DNA of 64,000 nt from Actinacidiphila alni (GCF_900112845.1 NZ_FONG01000027.1:57071-121070); one strand, 5' to 3'. Counted from the stretch's first letter, positions 26,255-35,021 are shown. The notes: generated from the letters alone by a model not told the origin. Translations and numbers: made by a program.

Positions 26255-27030
26255 GCACCGCCCCCGGCGGCACCATCACGATCGCCGGAAAAACCGTCTC
26301 CCGCCTCGGACTTGGCACCATGCGGCTGACCGGACCCGGCACCTGGGGCATGCCGCGCGAACCGCACCACGCCGTCGGCCTGATTCGTGAAGCCGTCCAC
26401 ACCCACGGCATCACCCACATCGACACCGCCGACGCCTACGGACCCCACGCCGCCGAACACCTGATCAGCTGGGCTCTGTACCCGTACCCCGGACAGGTAC
26501 TCATCGCCACCAAGGTCGGAATGATCCGCCCCGCCCCCGGCGCCTGGACGCCGCTCGGAGACCCCGCCTACCTGCGCGCCAGCGTCGAATCCAGCCTCCG
26601 CCGCCTCGCCATGGACCGCCTCGACCTGTGCTACCTCCACCGCGTCGTCCCCGCATACCCGCTCGCCGACCAGCTCGGCACCCTCAAAGACCTCCAGGAC
26701 GAAGGGAAGATCGGGCACATCGGCCTGTCGAAGGTCACCACCGGCACCATCGTCGAAGCGCGCCGGCACATCACCGTCGCCGCCGTCCAGAACGTCCTCA
26801 ACACCGCCCACCCCCACGACCCGGTCCTTGACCTGACCCGCGCCCTCGGGATCCCCTACGTGCCGTACCGGCCGCTGAACGCCGGAGCACTGGCAGCCGG
26901 GTCCGGGCCCGGGGACGCGCTGCGCTGGCTGATGAAGACCGGCGACCACCTCGCGCCCATTCCCGGCACCAGCGCCGTGGAACACCTGCGGCAGCTCGTC
27001 ACCTCCGTGACCACGCAGGTAGCCCTGTGA
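26251..27030 (+). CDS. Aldo/keto reductase
   Basis: 259 residues from a GTG overlapping the kinase stop. The catalytic tetrad is in place: Asp and Tyr in IDTADAYGPHAAEHL, Lys in IATKVG and His in CYLHRV. The NADPH-binding end has IPGTSAVEHLRQ. It starts with GLGTMRLTG as in other bacterial AKRs. A cytoplasmic NADPH-dependent carbonyl reductase is expected, perhaps acting on a sugar or formyl group of the product. Confidence 0.85.
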   Translation: MSTAPGGTITIAGKTVSRLGLGTMRLTGPGTWGMPREPHHAVGLIREAVHTHGITHIDTADAYGPHAAEHLISWALYPYPGQVLIATKVGMIRPAPGAWTPLGDPAYLRASVESSLRRLAMDRLDLCYLHRVVPAYPLADQLGTLKDLQDEGKIGHIGLSKVTTGTIVEARRHITVAAVQNVLNTAHPHDPVLDLTRALGIPYVPYRPLNAGALAAGSGPGDALRWLMKTGDHLAPIPGTSAVEHLRQLVTSVTTQVAL

Positions 27031-27602
27031 CCGCGCCCGATCCCGCGGCGCCCTACGTGAAATGGCGCCCGCCCATCCACTGGGCCGCCGTGCTGATCGA
27101 GGTCGGCCACGGCCGCATCATCCTCAACCAACACCTCGGCGCCCCCGGCCGGTTCATCCTGCCCGGCGGCCCCGTTCCCCCACACACGACACCCGCCGAA
27201 GCCGCCGCCGACACCATGCTCAGCGACGGCCCCGGCCTGCCGGACCTCCGCGAGCTGGTCATCGACACCACGCAGATGCGCCGCAGGGATATCCACGTCC
27301 ACATCCTGGCCACCACCCCGCTCACCGAGGATCACGCGGCGGCACTGCGCCCGAGCGACGCCCGCGCCCACCCCCGCATCCTCTCCCTCTCCGAGGCCCT
27401 CACCGTGCTTCACCCACGAGGACGGCTGCGCCTCGAAGCCGCGCTCGACGCACTCGCCACCGGCCAGACCCACCGCCTCGACAACGGCATGCGATCCGCG
27501 CCGGACACGCCCCCGCACAGCGAACCGAAACACGACGCGCTTCCTCGCCCTCGCCAACCGCCAACGCTGCGGGCCGCCGCGGCACTCCACACCGGAACGT
27601 AG
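27027..27602 (+). CDS. Nudix-like protein with degenerate Nudix box
   Basis: 191 residues from a GTG overlapping the AKR stop. The fold pattern WAAVLIEVGHGRIILNQH...RFILPGGPVPPHTTPAEAA is that of a Nudix hydrolase. The box helix reads AADTMLSDGPGL instead of the consensus REUXEEXGU, so metal-binding Glu residues are missing. It could be a nucleotide sensor or an inactive regulator. The C-terminal 50 residues are Pro/Arg-rich. Confidence 0.6.
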   Translation: MTAPDPAAPYVKWRPPIHWAAVLIEVGHGRIILNQHLGAPGRFILPGGPVPPHTTPAEAAADTMLSDGPGLPDLRELVIDTTQMRRRDIHVHILATTPLTEDHAAALRPSDARAHPRILSLSEALTVLHPRGRLRLEAALDALATGQTHRLDNGMRSAPDTPPHSEPKHDALPRPRQPPTLRAAAALHTGT

Positions 27603-27720
27603 CCAACGACCAGCAACATCAGGGCCTGTCGACAAACGAGGCAGCGGGCACGGCCGATCCACCATCCTCCGTCCCGGGCCGCGCCGCGGCGGGAACTGCA
27701 CGTCCACAACGAGGAGCCAC

Positions 27721-28422
27721 ATGACCGAATACGTGAAAATCGGCACCGCGCAGCGTCCAGGCACCGAACCGCCCTGCGCCGACGGGCACGACGTCCAGCG
27801 CACCCACGGCACGGTCAGCGCGGCCGTCGTCGACGGCGCCGGGCACCGCCCGGCCACCGTGCGGTACGCGGGAATCGCGCCCGCCGTCATCACCCACATC
27901 GGGAACACCCTCGGCGGTGTGCCCGCGCTGATGACCGCTGGGCAGATGGCGCGCGCCTACGACGAACCGCCTCATCTGTCCGCCGTCTACGCCCGTATCG
28001 GACCGGACTCGCCCACTGTCCTGGTGTGGATCGGCGACTGCCGGGCGTACGGGTGGTCCGCGGCCGGCGGCCTCACCCTGTGGACAACGGATCAGACGAT
28101 GGGCGAGTACCTGCGCACCCGCATCGGCGCGCCCCTTCCTCGGATCCCGGAGGCGTACGACGACTTCGTGCGGCTCGGGCTTACCGAGGCGTCCGCGGCC
28201 ACGTGTATGCAGGCGCAGATTCCTGCAGCGGTCCGGCTGATCGTCCTGTGCTCGGACGGCGTTTCGGACCAGGTCAAGCCGGAGGTGTGGTCGCGGCTGT
28301 GCGCGGAGCACGGAGGCAACCCGCCGACGCTCGCCGACGCGCTGGTTGCAGCCGCCTGCGCGAATGCGGCCGGTTACCGTGACGACGCCACCGTCGCAGT
28401 CCTGCTGCGCTGCGACGGATAG
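27721..28422 (+). CDS. PP2C/PPM-type protein phosphatase
   Basis: 233 residues from ATG 27721 with GAGGAG upstream. The metal-binding Asp motifs are present: AAVVDGAGH (residues 34-42), VWIGDCRAYGW, LCSDGVSDQV and RDDATVAVLL. This is the compact bacterial PPM form without extra sensor domains. As the last gene of the block it may reverse a phosphorylation in the CvnA pathway or in another kinase pathway. The 118 bases before it contain no gene. Confidence 0.85.
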   Translation: MTEYVKIGTAQRPGTEPPCADGHDVQRTHGTVSAAVVDGAGHRPATVRYAGIAPAVITHIGNTLGGVPALMTAGQMARAYDEPPHLSAVYARIGPDSPTVLVWIGDCRAYGWSAAGGLTLWTTDQTMGEYLRTRIGAPLPRIPEAYDDFVRLGLTEASAATCMQAQIPAAVRLIVLCSDGVSDQVKPEVWSRLCAEHGGNPPTLADALVAAACANAAGYRDDATVAVLLRCDG

Positions 28423-28424
28423 GA

Positions 28425-28468
28425 CACCCCCGTGGACAGGCGGCCGGAACCGGACGCCCGCGGGGGTG
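28425..28468 (+). terminator. Hairpin after the phosphatase gene
   Basis: CACCCCCG at 28425-28432 pairs with CGGGGGTG at 28461-28468, three bases after the stop. The loop of 28 bases can pair further. There is no T-run, as usual in Streptomyces terminators. It marks the likely end of the large operon. Confidence 0.4.
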
Positions 28469-28469
28469 A

Positions 28470-29644
28470 GTTTGTGTGGCGGCGCCAGCTTCTCCCAACG
28501 TCGGCGCAGGTCGGTGGCGAGGGGGCCGGCGAGGCGTAGCTCGGTGTGGGCGGCGATGATCAGCCACGTCCAGCGGTCAGCGGCTGCGGAGTCGCGCACG
28601 CGGGGCCGGGTCCAACCGAGGATCTGCTTGAGCATGCGGAAGGTGTGCTCGGTGTCGAAGCGCCGGAGGAATGCCTGCCAGCAGTGGTCGACATCGGCCG
28701 GGGTGGCGCTGGTGCGGGACCACCACAGCCAGACCTGCTTGTTCACCCCGCTGGACGGCAGGTGCTCGACTGTCAGGCGGATGACGGTGCCCTCGATGAC
28801 CGGCAGCGGGCCGTCGTGGTCCAGCCAGGCAGCCCGCTGGGTCAGCCAGGGGTGCAGCCGGTCCCACGCCTGGGACGTGGCCTTGCCGTAGAGGCGGGTG
28901 CCGGTGAACGTGACGGCCTGTTCCTCGCCCCAGGTGGCGGGGCCGCCGAAGACGAACTCCCCGCCGTGCTTGGGCATCCGGCCGCCCTTGGGGTGGGCCC
29001 GGAAGAACTCCTCCCGCGAGGGTGCCGGGCGGCGCATCACCCGGTCCGACCGGGCCCGGCCCAGGACTTCCACCGGCTGGCCGGACAGCAGGTGCGCGAT
29101 GCGTGAGGCGTCGTAGCCGGCATCGAGCACGACCAGCACGTCCGGATCACTTTCGGTCCACTGGCCTGCGGCGATGAGCCGTTCAACCACCTCGCGGACC
29201 TGGCAGGCGGTGACTGCGGCAAGGTCCGCGCCGGGGGCGAGCCGGACCGCGTCCAGGAGCGCGGACCAGGAGGTGCGGCCGGTCTCCAGGGCGACGACGA
29301 CCGAGTACGGCCAGCCGGGCAGCATCTGATGCTTGGCGTTGCCCCGACCGTAGGTGTGGCAGAACGACCGGTCCGGTACCGAGCCGGCGTTGGGACGCAG
29401 CCACGGCGAGACGCCAACCGCCAGGACCAGCCGCCCGCGGCAGCGGCACCCCGGCGAGGGCCCGCCGCAGACGGGCCACATCGAGCCCGCCACGGTTCAG
29501 GCCAGCGTAGAGGGCCCCGTGGCCCCGGCGGTGCTCCGGCGCCAGAGCGAGGTCAACCAGCGACCGCACCGGCCCGTCCGTGCACGACAGCGCGTCGTAC
29601 AACTCGAACAACGCATCGTCTCGCGCGGTCAGGCATCTATACAA
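28470..29644 (-). pseudogene. Broken DDE transposase (IS701-like/DDE_5 type)
   Basis: The N-terminal part starts at ATG 29644 (RSLVDLALAPEHRRGHGALY) and stays in frame to about 29450. The rest is in another frame (GRLVLAVGVSPWL... onward), so there is a frameshift near 29445. The body has VLDAGYDASRIAHLLSG and FDTEHTFRMLKQILGWTRP, typical of these transposases. It ends abruptly after PPHKLTPA near 28480, where intact relatives continue for 50 or more residues. No terminal repeats were found. It is a dead insertion relic next to the end of the big operon. Confidence 0.75.
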
Positions 29645-29838
29645 ATCCGACTGGAGATCCTTCCGCGAACGCCTCCCGCAGGACGCCCTTATACGCCAAA
29701 CCCACGACCACGGCCTTCGCGCTGATCCACTCTGTGACGGAGCACAGGATCAGACGGACGTCGCCTACATGTCCGCTGAACTGCGAACATTCTGATCAAG
29801 TTCGAGACGCGTTCGACGCCGGCCGTCAAACGACAAGT

Positions 29839-30402
29839 CTAACGGGGTTCGGCGAGGGCGGTGACGGCCTTCTCGATCCGTTCCCGCAGGTCTTCCGGGT
29901 CGGGGGCGCCCCCGAACACCATCGAACTGGCGATGGGCAGCGCTTGCACCCATGTCGCCAGTGCCAGGATTCCATAGAGAATGAAACGGGCGTTCTCGTT
30001 GTCCAGGCCGGGTGCCCCGAGGCGCTGGGCCTCTTCGGTGTAGAAGCGCGCGCGCTGTGCCGCCGCCTCGGGTGTGAGGCGTTGCCGCTGCAGCGATTCC
30101 CACATCATGAGCCGGATCAATTGTGGGTTCGCGCGGTGGAAGTCGAATGTCGCGGCCGCATAGGCGGCGGGATCGGTGAGGTCGGCTCCCGGCTTGAGTT
30201 CTGCCGCCTCGGCCAGCGCGGCCGAGAGTACCGCTTCGAAGAGCTGTTCCTTGTTGCCGAAGTGGCCGTAGATCCGCTCTTTGCTCACCCCTGCGGCTTT
30301 GGCGATGCGATCCACCCGCGCGCCCTCAAGGCCGTGTTCGGCGAACTCCGTCCTCGCGGCGTCCAGCAGTCGCTGACGGGTCTCCCGTGTGTCACGTGCC
30401 AT
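29839..30402 (-). CDS. TetR-family repressor
   Basis: 187 residues. The N-terminal HTH is classic (RQRLLDAARTEFAEHGLEGARVDRIAKAAGVSKERIYGHFGNKEQL), and the C-terminal ligand domain is helical. It is divergent from the SDR/epoxide hydrolase pair. Two related palindromes lie between them, one beside its own start and one over the SDR promoter, so it likely represses both itself and the pair. Confidence 0.92.
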   Translation of the reverse strand: MARDTRETRQRLLDAARTEFAEHGLEGARVDRIAKAAGVSKERIYGHFGNKEQLFEAVLSAALAEAAELKPGADLTDPAAYAAATFDFHRANPQLIRLMMWESLQRQRLTPEAAAQRARFYTEEAQRLGAPGLDNENARFILYGILALATWVQALPIASSMVFGGAPDPEDLRERIEKAVTALAEPR

Positions 30403-30421
30403 GTGGCGAGCGTACCACTAG

Positions 30422-30435
30422 CAACCGAACGGTTG
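30422..30435. promoter_or_regulatory. Operator palindrome, TetR side
   Basis: CAACCG-AA-CGGTTG is a perfect six-base inverted repeat twenty bases upstream of the TetR start. It shares the CAACC/GGTTG half-sites with the second palindrome at 30494-30513, which supports binding by the same repressor. Confidence 0.6.
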
Positions 30436-30459
30436 ACCCGTCTGAAACGTCTTAGACCT

Positions 30460-30488
30460 TTGACTTGCCTGGCCAGGGTTGTTACGGT
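30460..30488 (+). promoter_or_regulatory. Promoter of the SDR/epoxide hydrolase genes
   Basis: TTGACT at 30460-30465 and TACGGT at 30483-30488 are separated by 17 bases, a good housekeeping-type promoter for Streptomyces. The predicted start of transcription falls at about 30495, inside the downstream operator. Confidence 0.5.
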
Positions 30489-30493
30489 CAATA

Positions 30494-30513
30494 CCAACCG
30501 ACTAGTTGGTTGG
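30494..30513. promoter_or_regulatory. Operator palindrome, SDR side
   Basis: CCAACCGACTAGTTGGTTGG is a 20-base inverted repeat centred on ACTAGT with a single mismatched pair. It overlaps the expected transcription start and lies 11 bases before the SDR start codon. It shares half-sites with the palindrome at 30422-30435. Confidence 0.65.
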
Positions 30514-30524
30514 ATAATCTGAAC

Positions 30525-31283
30525 ATGGATGTGAATCAGAAGGTCATCGCCATTACCGGAGCCGGCCGGGGGCTCGGGCGTGCGCTCGGCCTGGGACTGG
30601 CGGCGGCAGGCGCCCGTATCGCGCTTCTGGAGCGCGACGGCGGGGCTCTCGAAGCGACCGCTCGCGAGATCGAGCGGAGCGTGCCGGGCGCGGAGAAGCC
30701 GCTGGCCCTCGCGTGCGACGTCACGGACGAGGTGGCCGTCGCCAGTGCGGTCCGCGCGATCGACGACAGGTGGGGGCGGATCGATGCCCTGGTCAGTAAC
30801 GCGGGACTGATGCTCCCCACGGAGAAGCTGCGGCTGCTCAATGCCGACATCAGCGATGTGCGCCGCGTCCTGGACACGAATCTCGTTGCGGGATTCATCG
30901 TCACGAAGGCATTCGCGCCGGTCATGATCCGCGGCGGAGGAGGCCGGATCATCTACATGAGCAGCATGATCGGAGTCCAGGCGGGCCTGGGACTCGCGCC
31001 GTACGGGGCATCGAAGGCCGGCCTCAATTTGCTTGCGAACGTCGCTCACCGTGAGCTCGCCGACCAGGGCATCAGGACCGTGGCCCTGGCCCCGGGGCTG
31101 ACCGACACCCCGGGCATGCGCGGCACGGTCGAAGGCGGCTATGCCGAGCGGGTCGCGTCGGCGTACCCGGGCGGACGTCTCGGCCAGCCCGAAGACATCG
31201 TTCCCTTCGTGCGTTTCCTGTGCAGCGACGTGTCGGTTCACCTGTCCGGCACCGTTCTTCCGATACGCCCGGTCACCGGCTAA
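30525..31283 (+). CDS. Short-chain dehydrogenase/reductase
   Basis: 252 residues from ATG 30525. The cofactor loop TGAGRGLGRALG, the NAG motif (VSNAGLM), the catalytic Ser in YMSSMIG and the Tyr-x-x-x-Lys in PYGASKAG are all present. It has classical SDR length. It is the first gene under the TetR operator and precedes an epoxide hydrolase, which suggests detoxification of an epoxide, diol or aldehyde. Confidence 0.9.
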   Translation: MDVNQKVIAITGAGRGLGRALGLGLAAAGARIALLERDGGALEATAREIERSVPGAEKPLALACDVTDEVAVASAVRAIDDRWGRIDALVSNAGLMLPTEKLRLLNADISDVRRVLDTNLVAGFIVTKAFAPVMIRGGGGRIIYMSSMIGVQAGLGLAPYGASKAGLNLLANVAHRELADQGIRTVALAPGLTDTPGMRGTVEGGYAERVASAYPGGRLGQPEDIVPFVRFLCSDVSVHLSGTVLPIRPVTG

Positions 31284-31334
31284 GGCCCTCTGCAGCGCGA
31301 GACCACATCGAACCGACCGAGAAGGGAACAGCCC

Positions 31335-32492
31335 ATGAATGACCCGCAGACTACGGAGATCATCCCATTCCGGCCTGTTGTGCCGGATCACGAGATCGCT
31401 GACCTGCGAGAACGCCTCAGCCGAGTCCGGCTTCCCGAAGAGGCGACAGCACCCGGCTGGGAGCAGGGCATTCCGCTCGACTACCTCACCGAGCTCATCC
31501 GCCACTGGCGCGACGAGTACGACTGGCGGCGCCTGGAAAGTGAGCTGGCCTCGCGCGGACAGTCGCACACGGTCATCGATGGGCTCGGTATCCACTTCCT
31601 CCACGTCCGGTCCTCGCGGCCGGACGCCCGCCCCCTGCTGATCACGCACGGGTGGCCGGGATCGGTCGTCGAATCCCTCGACGTGATCGACGCGCTGACC
31701 GAGCCGGGTGACGGCAAGCCCGCCTTCCACCTCGTCATCCCGTCCCTGCCCGGATTCGGCCACTCCCAGAAGCCAGCCGACGCGGGGTGGGGCATCGACC
31801 GCATCGCCGACGCCTGGTCCGCGCTGATGGCACGGCTCGGCTACGACCGGTTCCTCGTCCAGGGCGGGGACTGGGGCGCCATGGTCACGATCACGATCGC
31901 CGTGCGCCACCCCGAGCGGGTTGCCATGATGCACACCACCGTGCCATGGGCCCCGCGCCCCGACAGGTTCGACGACACCACACTCACGCCCACCGAGAAG
32001 CGCTGGCTTGAGGAGTACGCCGAGTTCGGACGGTCAGGACGCGGCTACGCGCTCCAGCAGTCCACACGTCCGCAGACGATCGGGTACGCGCTCGTGGACT
32101 CGCCGACCGCCCAGCTCGCCTGGATCGCCGAGAAATTCTTCGAGTTCTCCGACTCGGAGGACAACCCCGAGGAGGCGGTCTCCCGGGACCGCATCCTCGA
32201 CGACGTCTCGCTGTACTGGTTCACCCGCACCGGTGCTTCAGCAGCCCGGCTGTACTGGGAGAGCTTCCGCGGTCTGGGCATGTCGGACGTGAACACACCC
32301 GTGACGGTGCCGGCGGCCGTGACGGTCTTCCCGCGCGACCTTCAAAAGCTGCCCCGCTCCTGGGTCGAGGCACGCTACCGCGACCTGCGTTACTGGAGCG
32401 TTGCCGAGCGCGGCGGGCACTTCCCGATGCTCGAAGTGCCCGACTCCTTCTGCGCGGAGATCCGCGCAGCATTCGCCCATGCCCCGGCATGA
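31335..32492 (+). CDS. Epoxide hydrolase (EHN-type alpha/beta hydrolase)
   Basis: 385 residues. The N-terminal EHN region (EIIPFRPVVPDHEIADLRERL, WEQGIPLDYLTELIRHWRDEYDW) is followed by the oxyanion loop HGWPGS (residues 105-110), nucleophile Asp179 in GGDWGAM and the catalytic His in ERGGHFPMLE near the C-terminus. These are marks of microsomal-type epoxide hydrolases. It follows the SDR by 51 bases with AGAAGGGA as ribosome site. Confidence 0.92.
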   Translation: MNDPQTTEIIPFRPVVPDHEIADLRERLSRVRLPEEATAPGWEQGIPLDYLTELIRHWRDEYDWRRLESELASRGQSHTVIDGLGIHFLHVRSSRPDARPLLITHGWPGSVVESLDVIDALTEPGDGKPAFHLVIPSLPGFGHSQKPADAGWGIDRIADAWSALMARLGYDRFLVQGGDWGAMVTITIAVRHPERVAMMHTTVPWAPRPDRFDDTTLTPTEKRWLEEYAEFGRSGRGYALQQSTRPQTIGYALVDSPTAQLAWIAEKFFEFSDSEDNPEEAVSRDRILDDVSLYWFTRTGASAARLYWESFRGLGMSDVNTPVTVPAAVTVFPRDLQKLPRSWVEARYRDLRYWSVAERGGHFPMLEVPDSFCAEIRAAFAHAPA

Positions 32493-32729
32493 GGGCCGCA
32501 GCCGAGACGGCTACTTCGGCCGGTAGGAATGCGACGGTATCCACCAGCGCCTCAGCCGAGGTCGGCGGCGGCTTGGTTGCACCAGCGTTTGAGCGCGCGG
32601 TGGCTGGAGGGTTGAAAATCGAGGGTGACACGGACGGGACCAGCGCGGCCGGCAGGAGCCGGCGGCGACCTCGCAGGAGATGGCGGCGCTACCAGGCGTC
32701 GCGGCGGAACCGCCATCGGTAGCCTGAAG

Positions 32730-33140
32730 TTACCGGTTGTACACCTTGGGGCCGGACCACAGGTTGGCGTGGGCATCGTAGATGTAGACGTCTACCTCTG
32801 TGATTCCGCCTGCGTACGCGGATCCGTCGAGGGTGAAGTTATAGCTCACGGTCTCGTTGACCGCAGGTATTCCCCCGGTAGGCCGGTACTGATCGTCGAC
32901 GAGAGAGCCGCCGGCCCACGCGAGGAAATTCACCTTTGTTCCGGCGCCACCGACGTCAGTCACGCTTCCTTGAACTCCCACAGAGCGGTTGAGCCAGGTC
33001 AGGCTGCCCGATGCCGAGTGGGCACCTGAACCGGAAGAGATGGCAAAGCGGGTAGGGTCCGCCGCTGAGCTGGGGCCCACGGCAAGTACAGTCACCGCGG
33101 CGGCGCCCATGAGCGACGCGCTGATTCGCTTGAAACGCAT
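32730..33140 (-). CDS. Small secreted protein, paralogue A
   Basis: 136 residues with a signal peptide (cleavage near SSAADP, residues 25-27). The mature part is beta-rich: SGSLTWLNRSVGVQGSVTD, FLAWAGGSLVDDQY, then ITEVDVYIYDAHANLWSG. It shares the W-x-NRSV motif and the final VDVYIYD/IWVYMTD strand with the protein encoded at 33361-33825. It is probably exported as a small beta-sandwich. No known function. Confidence 0.75.
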   Translation of the reverse strand: MRFKRISASLMGAAAVTVLAVGPSSAADPTRFAISSGSGAHSASGSLTWLNRSVGVQGSVTDVGGAGTKVNFLAWAGGSLVDDQYRPTGGIPAVNETVSYNFTLDGSAYAGGITEVDVYIYDAHANLWSGPKVYNR

Positions 33141-33306
33141 AAGATCTCCTGAAGGTGAGGGAAATCGTGCGTGCGTTGTGGAATGGCGGGCACGCGGGAA
33201 GCGGTGCGGCAGGCGAAGGTAATCCGGGAAGCCGTCGAAGAGTTCGAGAACCGCTGACTCGGAGCGTCGCGCACAGGGGAGCCTGTTCTCGATGCCCCCG
33301 CGCCCC

Positions 33307-33349
33307 GGCCCGCGGTGGACGCGTCGGCCTTACGCGTCCACCGTGGGCC
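33307..33349 (-). terminator. Long hairpin terminator of the secreted-protein gene
   Basis: Seventeen bases at 33307-33323 pair with 33333-33349 with a single G-T mismatch and a nine-base loop. It lies 11 bases beyond the stop of the leftward gene at 33361. Stem length and position fit a strong terminator. Confidence 0.7.
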
Positions 33350-33360
33350 GGGCCCTGGCG

Positions 33361-33825
33361 CTACAGCAAGCCGTCGAAGCAGACGCCGGAGCTGCGGTAG
33401 CAGGTCTGTTCTACGAGGTGGTGATCCGGGTCCGTATCGGTCATGTAGACCCAGATGTTGTCGGACCCGCCGACGACGTCCGCTGTGAGGTGGAAGTCCG
33501 CCGGCCCGGATCTGTTGCACCATGTGCTGGTGCTCCTGAAGTCCAGCCGGGTGCTGCCCGCCCACGCGGCCGCGTAGACTCGCCGACACCCGGTGGCCTT
33601 GAACGATGATGCGTCGATGGTGACCGACCGGTTGGACCAGCTGGCCGTGCCTACGTAGTAGCTCGCCGTATACCGAAGATCGACGGCGGCGGAGGCGGCG
33701 GAGGCGGGCGGTGCTGCGAGGACCATCGCCCCGGCAACCGCCGCGACTGCGGTCACGGTCTGGCCGACCTTCCTCGTGCGGCTCTTCACCTTTGGCGTGT
33801 CCTGCAACCTCACCATGACCACCAC
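33361..33825 (-). CDS. Small secreted protein, paralogue B
   Basis: 154 residues (ATG 33825; ATG 33816 is also possible). A basic N-terminus, a hydrophobic stretch (TVTAVAAVAGAMVLAAP) and an Ala-x-Ala site near residue 43 form a signal peptide. The mature protein has YYVGTASWSNRSVTIDASS, like paralogue A, plus four Cys (GCRR, WCNR, TCYR, VCFD) that can form two disulfides. Paralogue A lacks these Cys. Possibly a surface or antimicrobial-like protein. Confidence 0.75.
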   Translation of the reverse strand: MVVMVRLQDTPKVKSRTRKVGQTVTAVAAVAGAMVLAAPPASAASAAVDLRYTASYYVGTASWSNRSVTIDASSFKATGCRRVYAAAWAGSTRLDFRSTSTWCNRSGPADFHLTADVVGGSDNIWVYMTDTDPDHHLVEQTCYRSSGVCFDGLL

Positions 33826-34074
33826 TCCCAGTCTCTTCGAGTAAACGGGAAGGACATCACGGGGGCGGTCGTACGGCTGTGGGCCCCGGGCGCCCCCGTA
33901 TCGGCCCGGGGCCCACAGCGATCCGCAGGCGTCCGTTCCCCCTGCCGTCGCCGTGGATCTGCGGGACGGGCATGACCGTAACGGGCACCACCGAGCCCGT
34001 CAACTGGTGTGGATGAGAATTGCCGACTTCTCTTCACATCAGTTTTCCGCGTGTGCCCCGAGTACCATGCCCCC

Positions 34075-34512
34075 ATGACAGGCGACATCGCCAGAGGCGC
34101 GCTGGCGGCCAAGCTCGACCACTTGTTCAGCGTGGTGCGTCCGGCCGACGGCGACGAGTACACGTTCGACGAGGTCGCCGAAGCGATCAGGGCTCAGGGC
34201 GGTCCCACCATCTCCTCGACCTACCTGTGGCAGCTGCGCAAGGGCCTTCGTGACAACCCGACCAAACGTCACCTGGAAGCACTCGCCACGTTCTTCGGCG
34301 TCCCCGCGGCATATTTCTTCGACGACGCCGAGGCCGAGCGCATCGACGCCGAGCTCGCACTGCTCAGCGCGCTGCGCGGCGCGCCGGTACTGCAGATCGC
34401 CCTGCGCGCGCGAGGGTTGTCGGCGAAGAGCCTCGAAACGATCAGCGATCTCGTCGAGCGCGTCCGCGAACTCGAAGGACTGCCGGACCTCTCGGACGAC
34501 CCGGACCGATGA
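34075..34512 (+). CDS. XRE-family regulator of the ImmA-linked trio
   Basis: 145 residues from ATG 34075. The HTH region reads TFDEVAEAIRAQGGPTISSTYLWQLRKGLRDNPTKRHLEALATFFGVP, a form widespread in streptomycetes. A short helical tail follows. The stop overlaps the start of the ImmA/IrrE peptidase by four bases. Such pairs work as repressor and repressor-cleaving peptidase. Confidence 0.85.
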   Translation: MTGDIARGALAAKLDHLFSVVRPADGDEYTFDEVAEAIRAQGGPTISSTYLWQLRKGLRDNPTKRHLEALATFFGVPAAYFFDDAEAERIDAELALLSALRGAPVLQIALRARGLSAKSLETISDLVERVRELEGLPDLSDDPDR

Positions 34513-35021
34513 TCGGGCCGCGTCGGCGAAAGGTGCGGCGGCGCTGCGCCGAGGTGCTCCGGGACTTAGGACTTCCGGATCCCTTCGATGTCCCGACCCT
34601 GTGCGCTGAACTGAGCGCACGGCGCGGGCGGCCGATCCGGCGGCTGCCCGTGCCCGACCTGTTCGACGTGTGCGGGTTGTGGATTGCGACCGACACCGCT
34701 GATCTGATCGCTTACGAACAGCACACGACCGCGCCGCACCAGAACCACATCGTGCTGCACGAGATCGGTCACATGCTGTGCGACCACTACCCCGCCACAC
34801 TCAGCCCCGCCGAGCAAGCCCGGCTCCTGCTGCCCAAGCTCGACCCGGACATGATCCGCCGGGTACTGGGCCGTACCGGCTACTCCAGCGTCGAGGAGCA
34901 GGAGGCGGAGTTCCTGGCGTCACTGCTCGCCCAGCACGTCCGCCCGGCGCGTCACGATGACAATGACTCCGCCGCCGATCGCCTCCGGTCCGCCCTGGAG
35001 AACGGTGGCAACGGTGGGTGA
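34509..35021 (+). CDS. ImmA/IrrE-type metallopeptidase
   Basis: 170 residues. The zinc motif HEIGHML is followed by a later Glu (SSVEEQEAEFLASLLA) that completes the site. The N-terminal part (PFDVPTLCAELSARRGRPI) is typical of the family. It is coupled to the XRE gene upstream and to the membrane protein gene downstream. It probably cleaves the XRE partner on a signal. Confidence 0.88.
   Translation: MIGPRRRKVRRRCAEVLRDLGLPDPFDVPTLCAELSARRGRPIRRLPVPDLFDVCGLWIATDTADLIAYEQHTTAPHQNHIVLHEIGHMLCDHYPATLSPAEQARLLLPKLDPDMIRRVLGRTGYSSVEEQEAEFLASLLAQHVRPARHDDNDSAADRLRSALENGGNGG

Noticed and set aside
33301..33360. The strong inverted repeat as a possible attachment or IS end
   Set aside because: Position right after a stop and the short loop fit a terminator; there is no partner copy or transposase nearby.
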